A DNA stretch of 5,695 nucleotides from JANYJJ01 sp038241115. GTDB taxonomy: Bacteria; Pseudomonadota; Gammaproteobacteria; Burkholderiales; Burkholderiaceae_C. The notes beneath the pieces are model-generated. The model worked only from the letters and a program-made list of their open reading frames with translations, was not told the origin of the DNA and did no database searches. The stretch covers positions 1 to 5,695 of the forward strand of contig JBBRGA010000179.1 in NCBI GenBank assembly GCA_038241115.1, written 5' to 3'. Below are positions 1 to 5,413 of the stretch, piece after piece. Each line of letters begins with the position of its first letter. The first letter of the stretch is position 1. The position numbers and the translations under genes are program-made.

Positions 1-650
1 TCACCGATGCAGCGCTGAGCCGCTTGATGAATTTTGAGTTTCCCGGCAACGTGCGTCAGCTCGAAAACATCTGCCATTGGCTCACCGTGATGGCGCCTGC
101 GCAGTTGGTCGAGCCCAAGGATTTGCCGCCTGAATTGCAACACGCAACAGCCAACCTGCTCGCGCCTTATTCGACGTCGGGCGCTGTGCAGCCAACGGCG
201 GTCGTGCCTGTGGCAGCGCACTCAGGCGCCAGTGTCCCGGTAGCCGACTCGAGCCGCAGCATGGCTGGCGGCTCTGCTTCTCAAGCGCCTGCCGATCAGG
301 CGTCGGCCTTGGGTGCGTACTTGGGAGCAAGCGCGATGGCCAGCGCGCACACTGCCGCGCTGACCTCGCCGGGCGCGACCGCAAATTCATTTGCATCCAC
401 TGCTGCCGCGCAGGTGCACGCAAGTTCTGCCAACGGGCCCGATTGGTTGGCCCAACTCGAAGCCGAAGCCCGCGCCCTGCTGCTGTCCGGTGCGCCCGAA
501 GTGTGGGACACGCTCACGCGCAAATTCGAGGCTCAACTGATTCAGACCGCACTCGAAGTCACCAAAGGCCGCCGCATTGAGGCCGCGCAAAAGTTGGGCA
601 TAGGCCGCAACACCATCACGCGAAAGATTCAGGAGTTGGGCATTCCCTGA
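1..650 (+). CDS. ntrC: Nitrogen regulation response regulator NtrC (GlnG), C-terminal part, 5' end outside window
   Basis: This is the last 215 codons of a sigma-54-dependent activator; the frame enters at base 3 and ends at TGA 648-650. NtrC, phosphorylated by NtrB, activates sigma-54 promoters of nitrogen-assimilation genes such as glnA. Visible parts are the end of the AAA+ domain with the PGNVRQLEN motif (about nt 42-68), then HWLTVMAPAQ and DLPPEL, which match E. coli NtrC closely, and a C-terminal Fis-type helix-turn-helix (about nt 519-641) with EAAQKLGIGRNTITRKIQEL. The receiver domain, Walker motifs and GAFTGA loop lie upstream of the window. Between the AAA+ domain and the HTH is a low-complexity Ala/Ser/Pro/Thr-rich linker of about 100 residues (nt 138-434), much longer than the enterobacterial one. 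Assignment to NtrC rather than another enhancer-binding protein rests on both flanking conserved blocks. The next gene converges on it 28 nt downstream. Confidence 0.93.
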   Translation, partial: TDAALSRLMNFEFPGNVRQLENICHWLTVMAPAQLVEPKDLPPELQHATANLLAPYSTSGAVQPTAVVPVAAHSGASVPVADSSRSMAGGSASQAPADQASALGAYLGASAMASAHTAALTSPGATANSFASTAAAQVHASSANGPDWLAQLEAEARALLLSGAPEVWDTLTRKFEAQLIQTALEVTKGRRIEAAQKLGIGRNTITRKIQELGIP

Positions 651-678
651 GGCTCAGGCGTTGGGTGCTGAGGTGGGC

Positions 679-1956
679 TTACTTTGCGTAAACCAAATCC
701 CGCAAGAACAGCGACAACTGCGGCACATACGTCACCACCATGAGGCAAGCCAGGATCACCAACACAAAGGGAATCAGGTGGCCAATGATTTTGTCCAGCG
801 AGATTTTCGCCACCGTGCAGGCCGCGAACAGGTTCACTCCGAACGGCGGCGTGATCATGCCGAGCGCCAAATTGACCACCATGATCAAACCGAAGTGAAC
901 CGGGTCAATGCCGAAGTGAATGGCCACCGGCGCCAAGATGGGTGCCAGCACGATGATGGCGGCACTGGTTTCGATGAACATGCCAATGAAAAACAGCGCG
1001 GCGTTCACGCCCAGTAAAAACAAAACGGGCGACTGCAGAACCGCTTCGAGGTAGCGCCCGATGGCGTCCGGCACGCCGGCGCGGGTGATCAAAAACGCGA
1101 ACAAGCCTGCGTTCGCGATGATGAACATGATGACGGCGCTAGACATCACCGACTTGCGCAAAATCAAGAACAGGTCAGCCACCTTGATTTCGCGGTAGAT
1201 CACCATGCCTACAACCAAGGCATAAAAAACCGCGACGGCTGAAGCCTCTGTGGGCGTGAAGATGCCGCCGTAAATGCCGCCCAGAATGATGACCGGCATG
1301 AGCAGTGCCCAACTGGCCTGCCATGCTGCTGCGCCAAATTTCAAACGCCCGTCGCCGTCGTTTTTGCCCCAGCCTTTCCAGCGGCAGTACAGGTGAACAA
1401 ACAGCATCAGCGACAAGCCGATGAACAGCCCCGGGCCGAAGCCCGCGATAAAAAGTTCACCAATCGAAACCTCGGCGCTGACGCCGTACAAGATCATCGG
1501 AATCGACGGCGGAATGATGACGCCCAACTCGGCGCTGGTGGCTTGCAGCGCAGCCGCGTAACCCACCGGATAGTGGTGCTTGATGAGGGCGGGTATGAGG
1601 ATGGCGCCGATCGCAAAGGTGGTGGCCACCGACGAGCCCGACACCGCCGCAAAAATCATGCAGGTCAGCACGCACGTCATCGGCAAGCCGCCTTGCACAC
1701 CGCCGACGATGCTCTTGGCAAATTCAACCAGGCGTCGCGAGATACCCCCGGTTTCCATCAGGTTACCCGCCAAGATGAAAAACGGAATGGCGGCCAGCGG
1801 AAACTTGTTGATGCTGGAAAACATTTCCTTCACCGAAATGAGCATGTTGGCATTGGCCACCTGAATGCCCAATATCGAGGCCAGGCCAATGGACACCGCC
1901 ACGGACACCGTCAATGCAAAACACAGCACCATGGTGCAAATCATCACGATGCTCAT
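679..1956 (-). CDS. dctM: TRAP transporter large permease, DctM subunit
   Basis: This 425-residue polytopic inner-membrane protein is the length usual for DctM. It forms the ion-coupled transport channel of a tripartite ATP-independent periplasmic transporter, taking substrate from the binding protein and moving it in with a sodium gradient. Family signatures run in order: AIPFFILAGNLMETGGI (residues 56-72), AAVSGSSVATTFAIGAIL (103-120, two fragments of one block), GVIIPPSIPMILYG (145-158), GIYGGIFTPTEA (227-238), GMFIETSAAIIVLAPILAP (325-343) and GLIMVVNLALGMITPPFGVN (356-375). Hydrophobic segments fill the whole length, apart from a short polar loop near 192-206 (CRWKGWGKNDGDGR). The ATG at 1956 overlaps the dctQ stop by 4 nt (ATGA). 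A GGAG lies 8 nt upstream, inside dctQ, so translational coupling with dctQ is likely. It is the last gene of the block. Family is near certain; substrate cannot be read from this subunit. Confidence 0.96.
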   Translation of the reverse strand: MSIVMICTMVLCFALTVSVAVSIGLASILGIQVANANMLISVKEMFSSINKFPLAAIPFFILAGNLMETGGISRRLVEFAKSIVGGVQGGLPMTCVLTCMIFAAVSGSSVATTFAIGAILIPALIKHHYPVGYAAALQATSAELGVIIPPSIPMILYGVSAEVSIGELFIAGFGPGLFIGLSLMLFVHLYCRWKGWGKNDGDGRLKFGAAAWQASWALLMPVIILGGIYGGIFTPTEASAVAVFYALVVGMVIYREIKVADLFLILRKSVMSSAVIMFIIANAGLFAFLITRAGVPDAIGRYLEAVLQSPVLFLLGVNAALFFIGMFIETSAAIIVLAPILAPVAIHFGIDPVHFGLIMVVNLALGMITPPFGVNLFAACTVAKISLDKIIGHLIPFVLVILACLMVVTYVPQLSLFLRDLVYAK

Positions 1957-2447
1957 TGCGCGGTCTCCAACTCATTGCGCTGCGGATCAAGAAAATTCGC
2001 AACGATTCCCAGCACGCTGAAGGCCGCGCCCACAGGCATCGCCACGTAGCCCCAAAACATGGACAGCGACTCCAAGCCCGCCATGCTTTGCACGCGCCCG
2101 CGCAGGGCGTAGTCCCAGCCCCACCACAAAATGATGCTGATCAAGGCCAAAGTGGCCAGGCACACCGCGGCATCGAGCAAGCGTTTGACTGCCGGCGGGC
2201 TCCAGCGGTACAGCACATCGACGCTGACCATGGCGCCCTGTCGAAACGCCATCGGGATGCCCATGAAGACCATCCAGATCAAGCTCAGGCGGATCAGGAT
2301 TTCACTCCACTCGGCGGGCTGCTCCAGCACGAAGCGCGTGATGATTTGGAACATGCCCAGCGCTGACGCAATCACCAGCATCAGGCAAGCCACGCCCATC
2401 GAAAACTGGGTGGTGCGATGTTCGAAATTGAGGAATGTTTGCTTCAC
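1953..2447 (-). CDS. dctQ: TRAP transporter small permease, DctQ subunit (GTG start)
   Basis: The protein is 164 residues, standard for DctQ, the four-helix membrane subunit that pairs with DctM. Hydrophobic segments lie near residues 17-38, 50-67, 91-110 and 131-153. Family features are RFVLEQPAEWSEILIRLSLIW (split here: RFVLEQP at 38-44, EWSEI at 46-50, LIRLSLIW at 51-58) and GAMVSVDVLY (71-80). I chose the GTG at 2447 because MKQTFLNFEHRT is a typical short cytoplasmic N-terminus and an AAGG (2461-2458) lies about 10 nt upstream. The same frame is open to 2609, but that start would add 54 non-family residues, overlap dctP and run through the intergenic hairpin. The stop overlaps the dctM start by 4 nt. 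Sequence conservation in this subunit is low across the family, so identity rests on topology, length and position between dctP and dctM. Confidence 0.92.
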   Translation of the reverse strand: MKQTFLNFEHRTTQFSMGVACLMLVIASALGMFQIITRFVLEQPAEWSEILIRLSLIWMVFMGIPMAFRQGAMVSVDVLYRWSPPAVKRLLDAAVCLATLALISIILWWGWDYALRGRVQSMAGLESLSMFWGYVAMPVGAAFSVLGIVANFLDPQRNELETAQ

Positions 2448-2498
2448 GGGGCGGTGACCTTTTTCATGCAGCTTAGGATTTGGAGTGCAGAAACGAGG

Positions 2499-2535
2499 CT
2501 GCCCGCGAGCCCATTCAGCATGGTCTCGCGGGCAG
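2499..2535 (-). promoter_or_regulatory. Strong hairpin between dctP and dctQ (attenuator or mRNA-stabilising element)
   Basis: Bases 2499-2509 (CTGCCCGCGAG) pair perfectly with 2525-2535. After one mismatch (2510/2524), bases 2511-2514 pair with 2520-2523, leaving a 5-nt loop. That gives 15 bp with a single mismatch. In the transcript it begins 21 nt after the dctP stop and ends 51 nt before the dctQ start. No U-run follows the 3' arm on the transcribed strand, so it is not a classic intrinsic terminator. The likely role is partial termination or protection of the dctP mRNA 3' end, giving more binding protein than permease. That role is inferred; only the base pairing is seen. Confidence 0.75.
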
Positions 2536-2556
2536 TCAAAAAGTGTCGGGCTTGGC

Positions 2557-3528
2557 TTACTTGACGGCGCGAATCGCGTCCAGGTTGGCTTTGCCGAACT
2601 GTTTTTCAAATTCTGCGTTCACTGGGGCCAGCATGGCCACGAACTTGGCTTTATCGACGTTCTCGGTCACCGTCATGCCCTTGGCGCGCAGGTCGGACAC
2701 ACCGGTGGCGTCGTCTTGGTCGACGCGCGCGCGGTTGAGCTTGGTGCCCTCTTTGGCGGCGTCGATGAAGGCTTGTTTGTCGGCCGGTGTCAGCTTTTCA
2801 AACGCTGCTTTGTTCATCACAAAAATTGCCGGTGAGTAGACGTGGCCGGTCAGCGACAAATGCTTTTGCACTTGATCAAACTTGGCCGACATGATCACCG
2901 ACAGCGGGTTTTCCTGACCGTCAACCGTGCCTTGTTGAAGGGCGGTGAACACCTCGGGGAATGCCATGGGCGTGGTGACGATGCCCAGGCCTTTGTAGGC
3001 GGCGATGTGCACTGGGTTTTCCATGGTGCGCATTTTCAGGCCCTTCAAGTCTTCAGGAACTTTCACGTCGCGCTTGCTGTTGGTCATGTGGCGCACGCCG
3101 TTCTCGGCCCAGGCCAGGGCTTTGAAACCCTTGGCGTCAAATTTGGTCAGCATTTCTTGACCGATGGGGCCATCGAGCACGGCACGCGCATGGGCTTTGT
3201 CGCGGAACAAAAACGGCACGTCCAAAATTTTGGTTTCGGGTACGAAGTTGGGAATCGGGCCGGTAGAAGAAAACGCCAGTTCCTGTGTGCCTAACTGAAC
3301 CGCTTCAATCGATTCGCGCTCGCCGCCGAGTGCGCCGGCGTAAAAAGTTTGAATCTTGTAGCGCCCAGCTGTGCGCTTTTCGACTTCTTTGGCAAAGGTG
3401 TCAATCGCCACACCTTGGTGCGAGTTTTGCGCCACCGAAATGCTGATGCGCATGGTGGTCTGCGCAGTGGCTGCTGCAGCGAAGCCCAGAGCCAGGCTCA
3501 GGCCGATCAAGAGTTTGGAAAGTTTCAT
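2557..3528 (-). CDS. dctP: TRAP transporter periplasmic solute-binding protein, DctP family
   Basis: This 323-residue exported protein captures an organic or sugar acid in the periplasm and delivers it to DctQM. The N-terminus is a Sec signal peptide: MKLSK, a hydrophobic core at about 6-20, and an A-T-A motif at 20-22 with probable cleavage before Q23. DctP family blocks follow: SHQGVAIDTFAKEVEKRT (36-53), GGERESIEAVQLGTQE (68-83), LDVPFLFRDKAHA (102-114), GVRHMTNSKRDV (144-155), LKGLKMRTMENPVH (161-174) and FTALQQGTVDGQENPL (194-209). Arg167 in KMRTMENP matches the conserved arginine that in this family salt-bridges the ligand carboxylate; Arg146 and Asn207 are other conserved pocket positions. 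The ATG at 3528 has a GAGGAA (3541-3536) 7 nt upstream. It lies 93 nt after the dehydrogenase gene on the same strand. A carboxylate ligand is expected; which one is not readable. Confidence 0.95.
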   Translation of the reverse strand: MKLSKLLIGLSLALGFAAAATAQTTMRISISVAQNSHQGVAIDTFAKEVEKRTAGRYKIQTFYAGALGGERESIEAVQLGTQELAFSSTGPIPNFVPETKILDVPFLFRDKAHARAVLDGPIGQEMLTKFDAKGFKALAWAENGVRHMTNSKRDVKVPEDLKGLKMRTMENPVHIAAYKGLGIVTTPMAFPEVFTALQQGTVDGQENPLSVIMSAKFDQVQKHLSLTGHVYSPAIFVMNKAAFEKLTPADKQAFIDAAKEGTKLNRARVDQDDATGVSDLRAKGMTVTENVDKAKFVAMLAPVNAEFEKQFGKANLDAIRAVK

Positions 3529-3621
3529 GGGGTGGTTCCTCGGAAGTGTGGATTTGCAACGGCCCGGCGCTTGGCTTGGAACGTTGGAGCGCCCGGATTG
3601 TTGCTGCTAACCGGCCTCGGC

Positions 3622-4641
3622 TTAACGCGGGTTTTCGCGCATGTAATCCAAGACGATGCTTTCAAAGTCAGGGTCGGGCAGCAAGCCCAAAGCGCGTGCG
3701 CGGGCCGCATCAATCAGCGAGGGCCAACTGGTCACGATGTTCGCTATTTGCGCATTGGGCACCCAGTCGATGAGATCAGCGGCGGCTTTGCCTCCCAGCT
3801 TCGCCAGCGCGTCGGCCATGGCACCCACGGTGACCGTCAGTGCAGGAAAGTTGATGGCGGTGCGTGCACCCCAGTCGGCGTCGCTGGCTTGCACCGCGCA
3901 AATCAAGCCTTCTATCGTGCGGGCGGGTGAGGCCAGTGCAACCGCTGTCTCTCGGGGCACCGGACAGGCTGCGCGCAGGCCCGCCAACGGCTCGCGAATC
4001 ATGCCGCTCAAGAAGCTCGATGCCGCACCGTTGGGCAGCCCTGGCCGCACGCTGACCGTCATCAAGCGCACGTTGCGAGCGCGTATGTAGCCTTTGCGGC
4101 CGTAGTCGGCCACCAACTGTTCACCGATGAACTTTTGAATGCCGTAACTGTTTTGTGGCGTGGGCAGAGTGCGGTCATCGATCACGGCCGGCAGCGGCTG
4201 CGCGGCCGAGTTGCCGAACACTGCCAACGAGCTGGCAAACACCACCGTGGGCTGCGTCTTCGCAAAGCGGCACATTTGCAGCAAGGCGCGGGTGGCGTCG
4301 ACGTTGCTGCGCATGCCCAAGTCAAAGTCGGCCTCGCATTCACCGCTGACGGCCGCAGCCAAATGAAACACCACATCGGCCCGCGTCCAGAGCGGCAAGG
4401 CGGCGGCATTGGCTGGCGTATCGCCCAAAAGCCCATTCAAGAGCTGATTCAAGTCGCCCACCACCGAGGTGATCCGGCTGTCGTGCAGCAGGTCGGCCGG
4501 CGGTGCGGTGCGGTCGACCAAAGTGATGTGGGCAATGCGCTGCGGCGCGGCGCCCGCCAACGACAGCTCGCCTCGCGCCAAGAGTGCCTTGGCCAAGCGC
4601 GCGCCTAAAAATCCGGCACCGCCGGTGATGAGGATGTTCAT
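3622..4641 (-). CDS. denD: NAD-dependent epimerase/dehydratase-family SDR, probable D-erythronate dehydrogenase (DenD-like)
   Basis: This is a 339-residue extended short-chain dehydrogenase. The N-terminal Rossmann motif TGGAGFLG (residues 6-13, GxxGxxG) and Asp43 in LVDR at the end of strand 2 favour NAD over NADP. GDL (62-64), FHLAAAVSG (92-100), FASSLAVFG (135-143) and Y166-x-x-x-K170 (SYGIQK) complete the family's Ser-Tyr-Lys catalytic set. The C-terminal half carries VSVRPGLPNGAASSF (196-210) and MIREPLAG (214-221), which I recall as typical of D-erythronate 2-dehydrogenase, the first step of D-erythronate breakdown. Co-orientation with dctPQM supports oxidation of an imported sugar acid. 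I chose the ATG at 4641 because the Rossmann strand begins there; the open frame extends to a GTG at 4698 with a basic, non-family extension. The Shine-Dalgarno at 4641 is weak. Family is secure. The precise substrate is inferred, and another sugar acid or nucleotide sugar is possible. No pathway partner genes are visible. Confidence 0.78.
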   Translation of the reverse strand: MNILITGGAGFLGARLAKALLARGELSLAGAAPQRIAHITLVDRTAPPADLLHDSRITSVVGDLNQLLNGLLGDTPANAAALPLWTRADVVFHLAAAVSGECEADFDLGMRSNVDATRALLQMCRFAKTQPTVVFASSLAVFGNSAAQPLPAVIDDRTLPTPQNSYGIQKFIGEQLVADYGRKGYIRARNVRLMTVSVRPGLPNGAASSFLSGMIREPLAGLRAACPVPRETAVALASPARTIEGLICAVQASDADWGARTAINFPALTVTVGAMADALAKLGGKAAADLIDWVPNAQIANIVTSWPSLIDAARARALGLLPDPDFESIVLDYMRENPR

Positions 4642-4735
4642 GTGATGGCTGACTCGTTGCGTGTTGGTGGATCGGTGGCGACGCTGCGAGTTTTTCACAC
4701 GCAGACTGATCGCCGCACCCGGGCGCTTGAGGTTT

Positions 4736-4754
4736 TGTAGGAATTTGCCTTACA
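4736..4754. promoter_or_regulatory. Imperfect inverted repeat, possible response-regulator operator
   Basis: TGTAGGAATTTGCCTTACA has dyad symmetry about base 4745. The outer four pairs match, the fifth is G/T, the sixth matches, and the centre is AT-rich. It sits 198 nt before flhD and 95 nt before the dehydrogenase start. The inverted TAGGAA/TTCCTA-like halves resemble sites bound by NarL/FixJ-type response regulators such as RcsB and BvgA. That resemblance is from memory, and the spacing is 1 nt longer than the RcsAB box. A plausible operator, unproven. Confidence 0.4.
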
Positions 4755-4850
4755 CGCGCCACAGAAGAAGATGGACTTCAGCGGTAGAACTGACCTGATG
4801 TTGCAGGCCAGTTGGCGTCTTCACAATTCGCTTCACGTTGAGACACACAG

Positions 4851-4880
4851 CCGACCCACAAGCTGCCGACCGACAAGCAG
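4851..4880. repeat. Two tandem 15-bp repeats upstream of flhD
   Basis: Units CCGACCCACAAGCTG (4851-4865) and CCGACCGACAAGCAG (4866-4880) match at 13 of 15 positions and are directly adjacent. They lie 71-101 nt before the flhD start, so they would be either promoter DNA or untranslated leader. They may be a local duplication or paired protein sites; nothing decides between these. Confidence 0.6.
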
Positions 4881-4951
4881 CCAAGTGCCCAAAGTCGACT
4901 TGTGGCAGACAACACGAAACAACCCTCACCACCCACGCCCTGGAGCACACC

Positions 4952-5275
4952 ATGAACGCAGTTCAAATGTTGACCGAAATCCGCGAAGCCAACTTGTCGT
5001 ACCTGATGCTGGCCCAAAGCTTGATTCGCACCGATCGCGATCAAGCGCTGTATCGGTTGGGTGTGAGCGAAGACACCGCAGCGCTGATCGCCCTTTTGAC
5101 GCCTGCACAGATGATGAAGATTGCTTCGGGCAACACCTTGCTGTGCCGCTTCCGCATGGACGACGATCTGGTGTGGGGCTTGCTGACCAACCACGGCAAA
5201 GGCGCGGCGAACGACACCACGACCCGCCTGCACGCCAGCATATTGATGGCCGGTCGCCATCAAGAAGCTGCATAA
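4952..5275 (+). CDS. flhD: Flagellar transcriptional regulator FlhD
   Basis: FlhD is half of the FlhD4C2 complex that switches on class II flagellar operons at the top of the motility cascade. The 107 residues align along most of their length with E. coli FlhD: NLSYLMLAQSLI (14-25), YRLGVSEDTA (34-43), LLTPAQMMKIASGNTLLC (48-65) and RFRMDDD (66-72). Cys65 falls at the position of the cysteine that links E. coli FlhD dimers by a disulfide. I chose the ATG at 4952 because the family N-terminus starts there and GGAG (4942-4945) sits 6 nt upstream. The frame is open back to 4838, but that would add 38 residues unlike FlhD. The C-terminus (GRHQEAA) is shorter than the enterobacterial tail. flhC follows after 138 nt. 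Confidence 0.96.
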   Translation: MNAVQMLTEIREANLSYLMLAQSLIRTDRDQALYRLGVSEDTAALIALLTPAQMMKIASGNTLLCRFRMDDDLVWGLLTNHGKGAANDTTTRLHASILMAGRHQEAA

Positions 5276-5286
5276 ATGTCGGCCCC

Positions 5287-5304
5287 GGTGCGGCATACCG
5301 CACC
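5287..5304 (+). repeat. Hairpin I in the flhD-flhC spacer
   Basis: GGTGCGG (5287-5293) and CCGCACC (5298-5304) are perfectly complementary with the 4-nt loop CATA. It begins 12 nt after the flhD stop codon. Its last base is shared with the next stem, so the two are probably alternative or stacked structures. Confidence 0.7.
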
Positions 5305-5318
5305 ACCCCCGAGGGGTG
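5304..5318 (+). repeat. Hairpin II in the flhD-flhC spacer
   Basis: CACCCC (5304-5309) pairs with GGGGTG (5313-5318) around a 3-nt CGA loop. It shares a base with each neighbouring stem, so all three cannot form completely at once. Confidence 0.6.
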
Positions 5319-5354
5319 ACAAGCCCGCTTGGGGCGGCCCGGCGCCGGCTTGTC
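5318..5354 (+). repeat. Hairpin III in the flhD-flhC spacer
   Basis: GACAAGCC (5318-5325) pairs perfectly with GGCTTGTC (5347-5354). The enclosed 21 nt are very GC-rich and overlap the self-complementary CCGGCGCCGG (5339-5348). CAAG (5320-5323) can alternatively pair with CTTG (5328-5331). The long terminal inverted repeat with GC-rich core is what a REP-like or miniature palindromic repeat unit would look like. Confidence 0.65.
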
Positions 5355-5413
5355 TTGCGACGAACACCACGGCCCAGATCATTCACTGAATCGTAAATCC
5401 AGGAGCACATCAA

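Larger units (their letters stand above)
4642..4951. promoter_or_regulatory. Divergent intergenic region between the dehydrogenase-TRAP block and flhDC
   Basis: This 310-nt gap separates two outward-reading genes and should contain both promoters and any control sites. No open frame here looks like a real protein. I see an imperfect inverted repeat (4736-4754), a 15-bp tandem repeat (4851-4880) and a perfect 10-bp palindrome AAGTCGACTT (4892-4901). CCACAAG at 4856-4862 is complementary to CTTGTGG at 4899-4905, so the flhD leader could fold. I found no convincing sigma-70 -35/-10 pair on either strand; the best candidate on the + strand (TTGAGG 4727-4732, 17 nt, TTACAC 4750-4755) has a poor -10. 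Confidence 0.6.
5276..5413 (+). promoter_or_regulatory. Structured 138-nt spacer between flhD and flhC
   Basis: No gene is present. The first 80 nt are almost entirely GC-rich inverted repeats (listed separately as hairpins at 5287-5304, 5304-5318 and 5318-5354). The last 60 nt (5355-5413) are less GC-rich, unstructured by eye, and end with the flhC Shine-Dalgarno AGGAG (5401-5405), 8 nt before the ATG. No T-run follows any hairpin, so a classic terminator is not evident. The two genes are probably still co-transcribed. Confidence 0.65.

Noticed and set aside
646..678. Possible bidirectional terminator between ntrC and dctM
   Set aside because: Only short weak pairings (CCTG/CAGG; CTCAG 653-657 with CTGAG 668-672) without a T-run on either strand; not enough to call a terminator.
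1393..2366. Long + strand open frames opposite dctM and dctQ
   Set aside because: His/Arg/Gln-rich translations are antisense shadows of GC-rich membrane-protein genes; no domain is recognisable.
2448..2609. N-terminal extension of dctQ to 2609
   Set aside because: It would overlap the end of dctP, read through the intergenic hairpin and add 54 residues unlike any DctQ; GTG 2447 gives a normal length.
4642..4698. Upstream GTG start for the dehydrogenase at 4698
   Set aside because: The extension is short, basic and unlike the family, and the Rossmann strand MNILITGG begins properly at the ATG at 4641.
4727..4755. Sigma-70 promoter TTGAGG-17-TTACAC for flhD
   Set aside because: The spacing is right but the -10 element matches consensus at only two of six positions.
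4838..4951. N-terminal extension of flhD from 4838
   Set aside because: The 38 extra residues do not resemble FlhD and lie over the tandem repeat; ATG 4952 has a good Shine-Dalgarno.
5318..5360. Intrinsic terminator after flhD
   Set aside because: The stem is good but is followed by TTGCGACG, with no T-run, and flhC has its own good ribosome binding site immediately downstream as in a normal operon.
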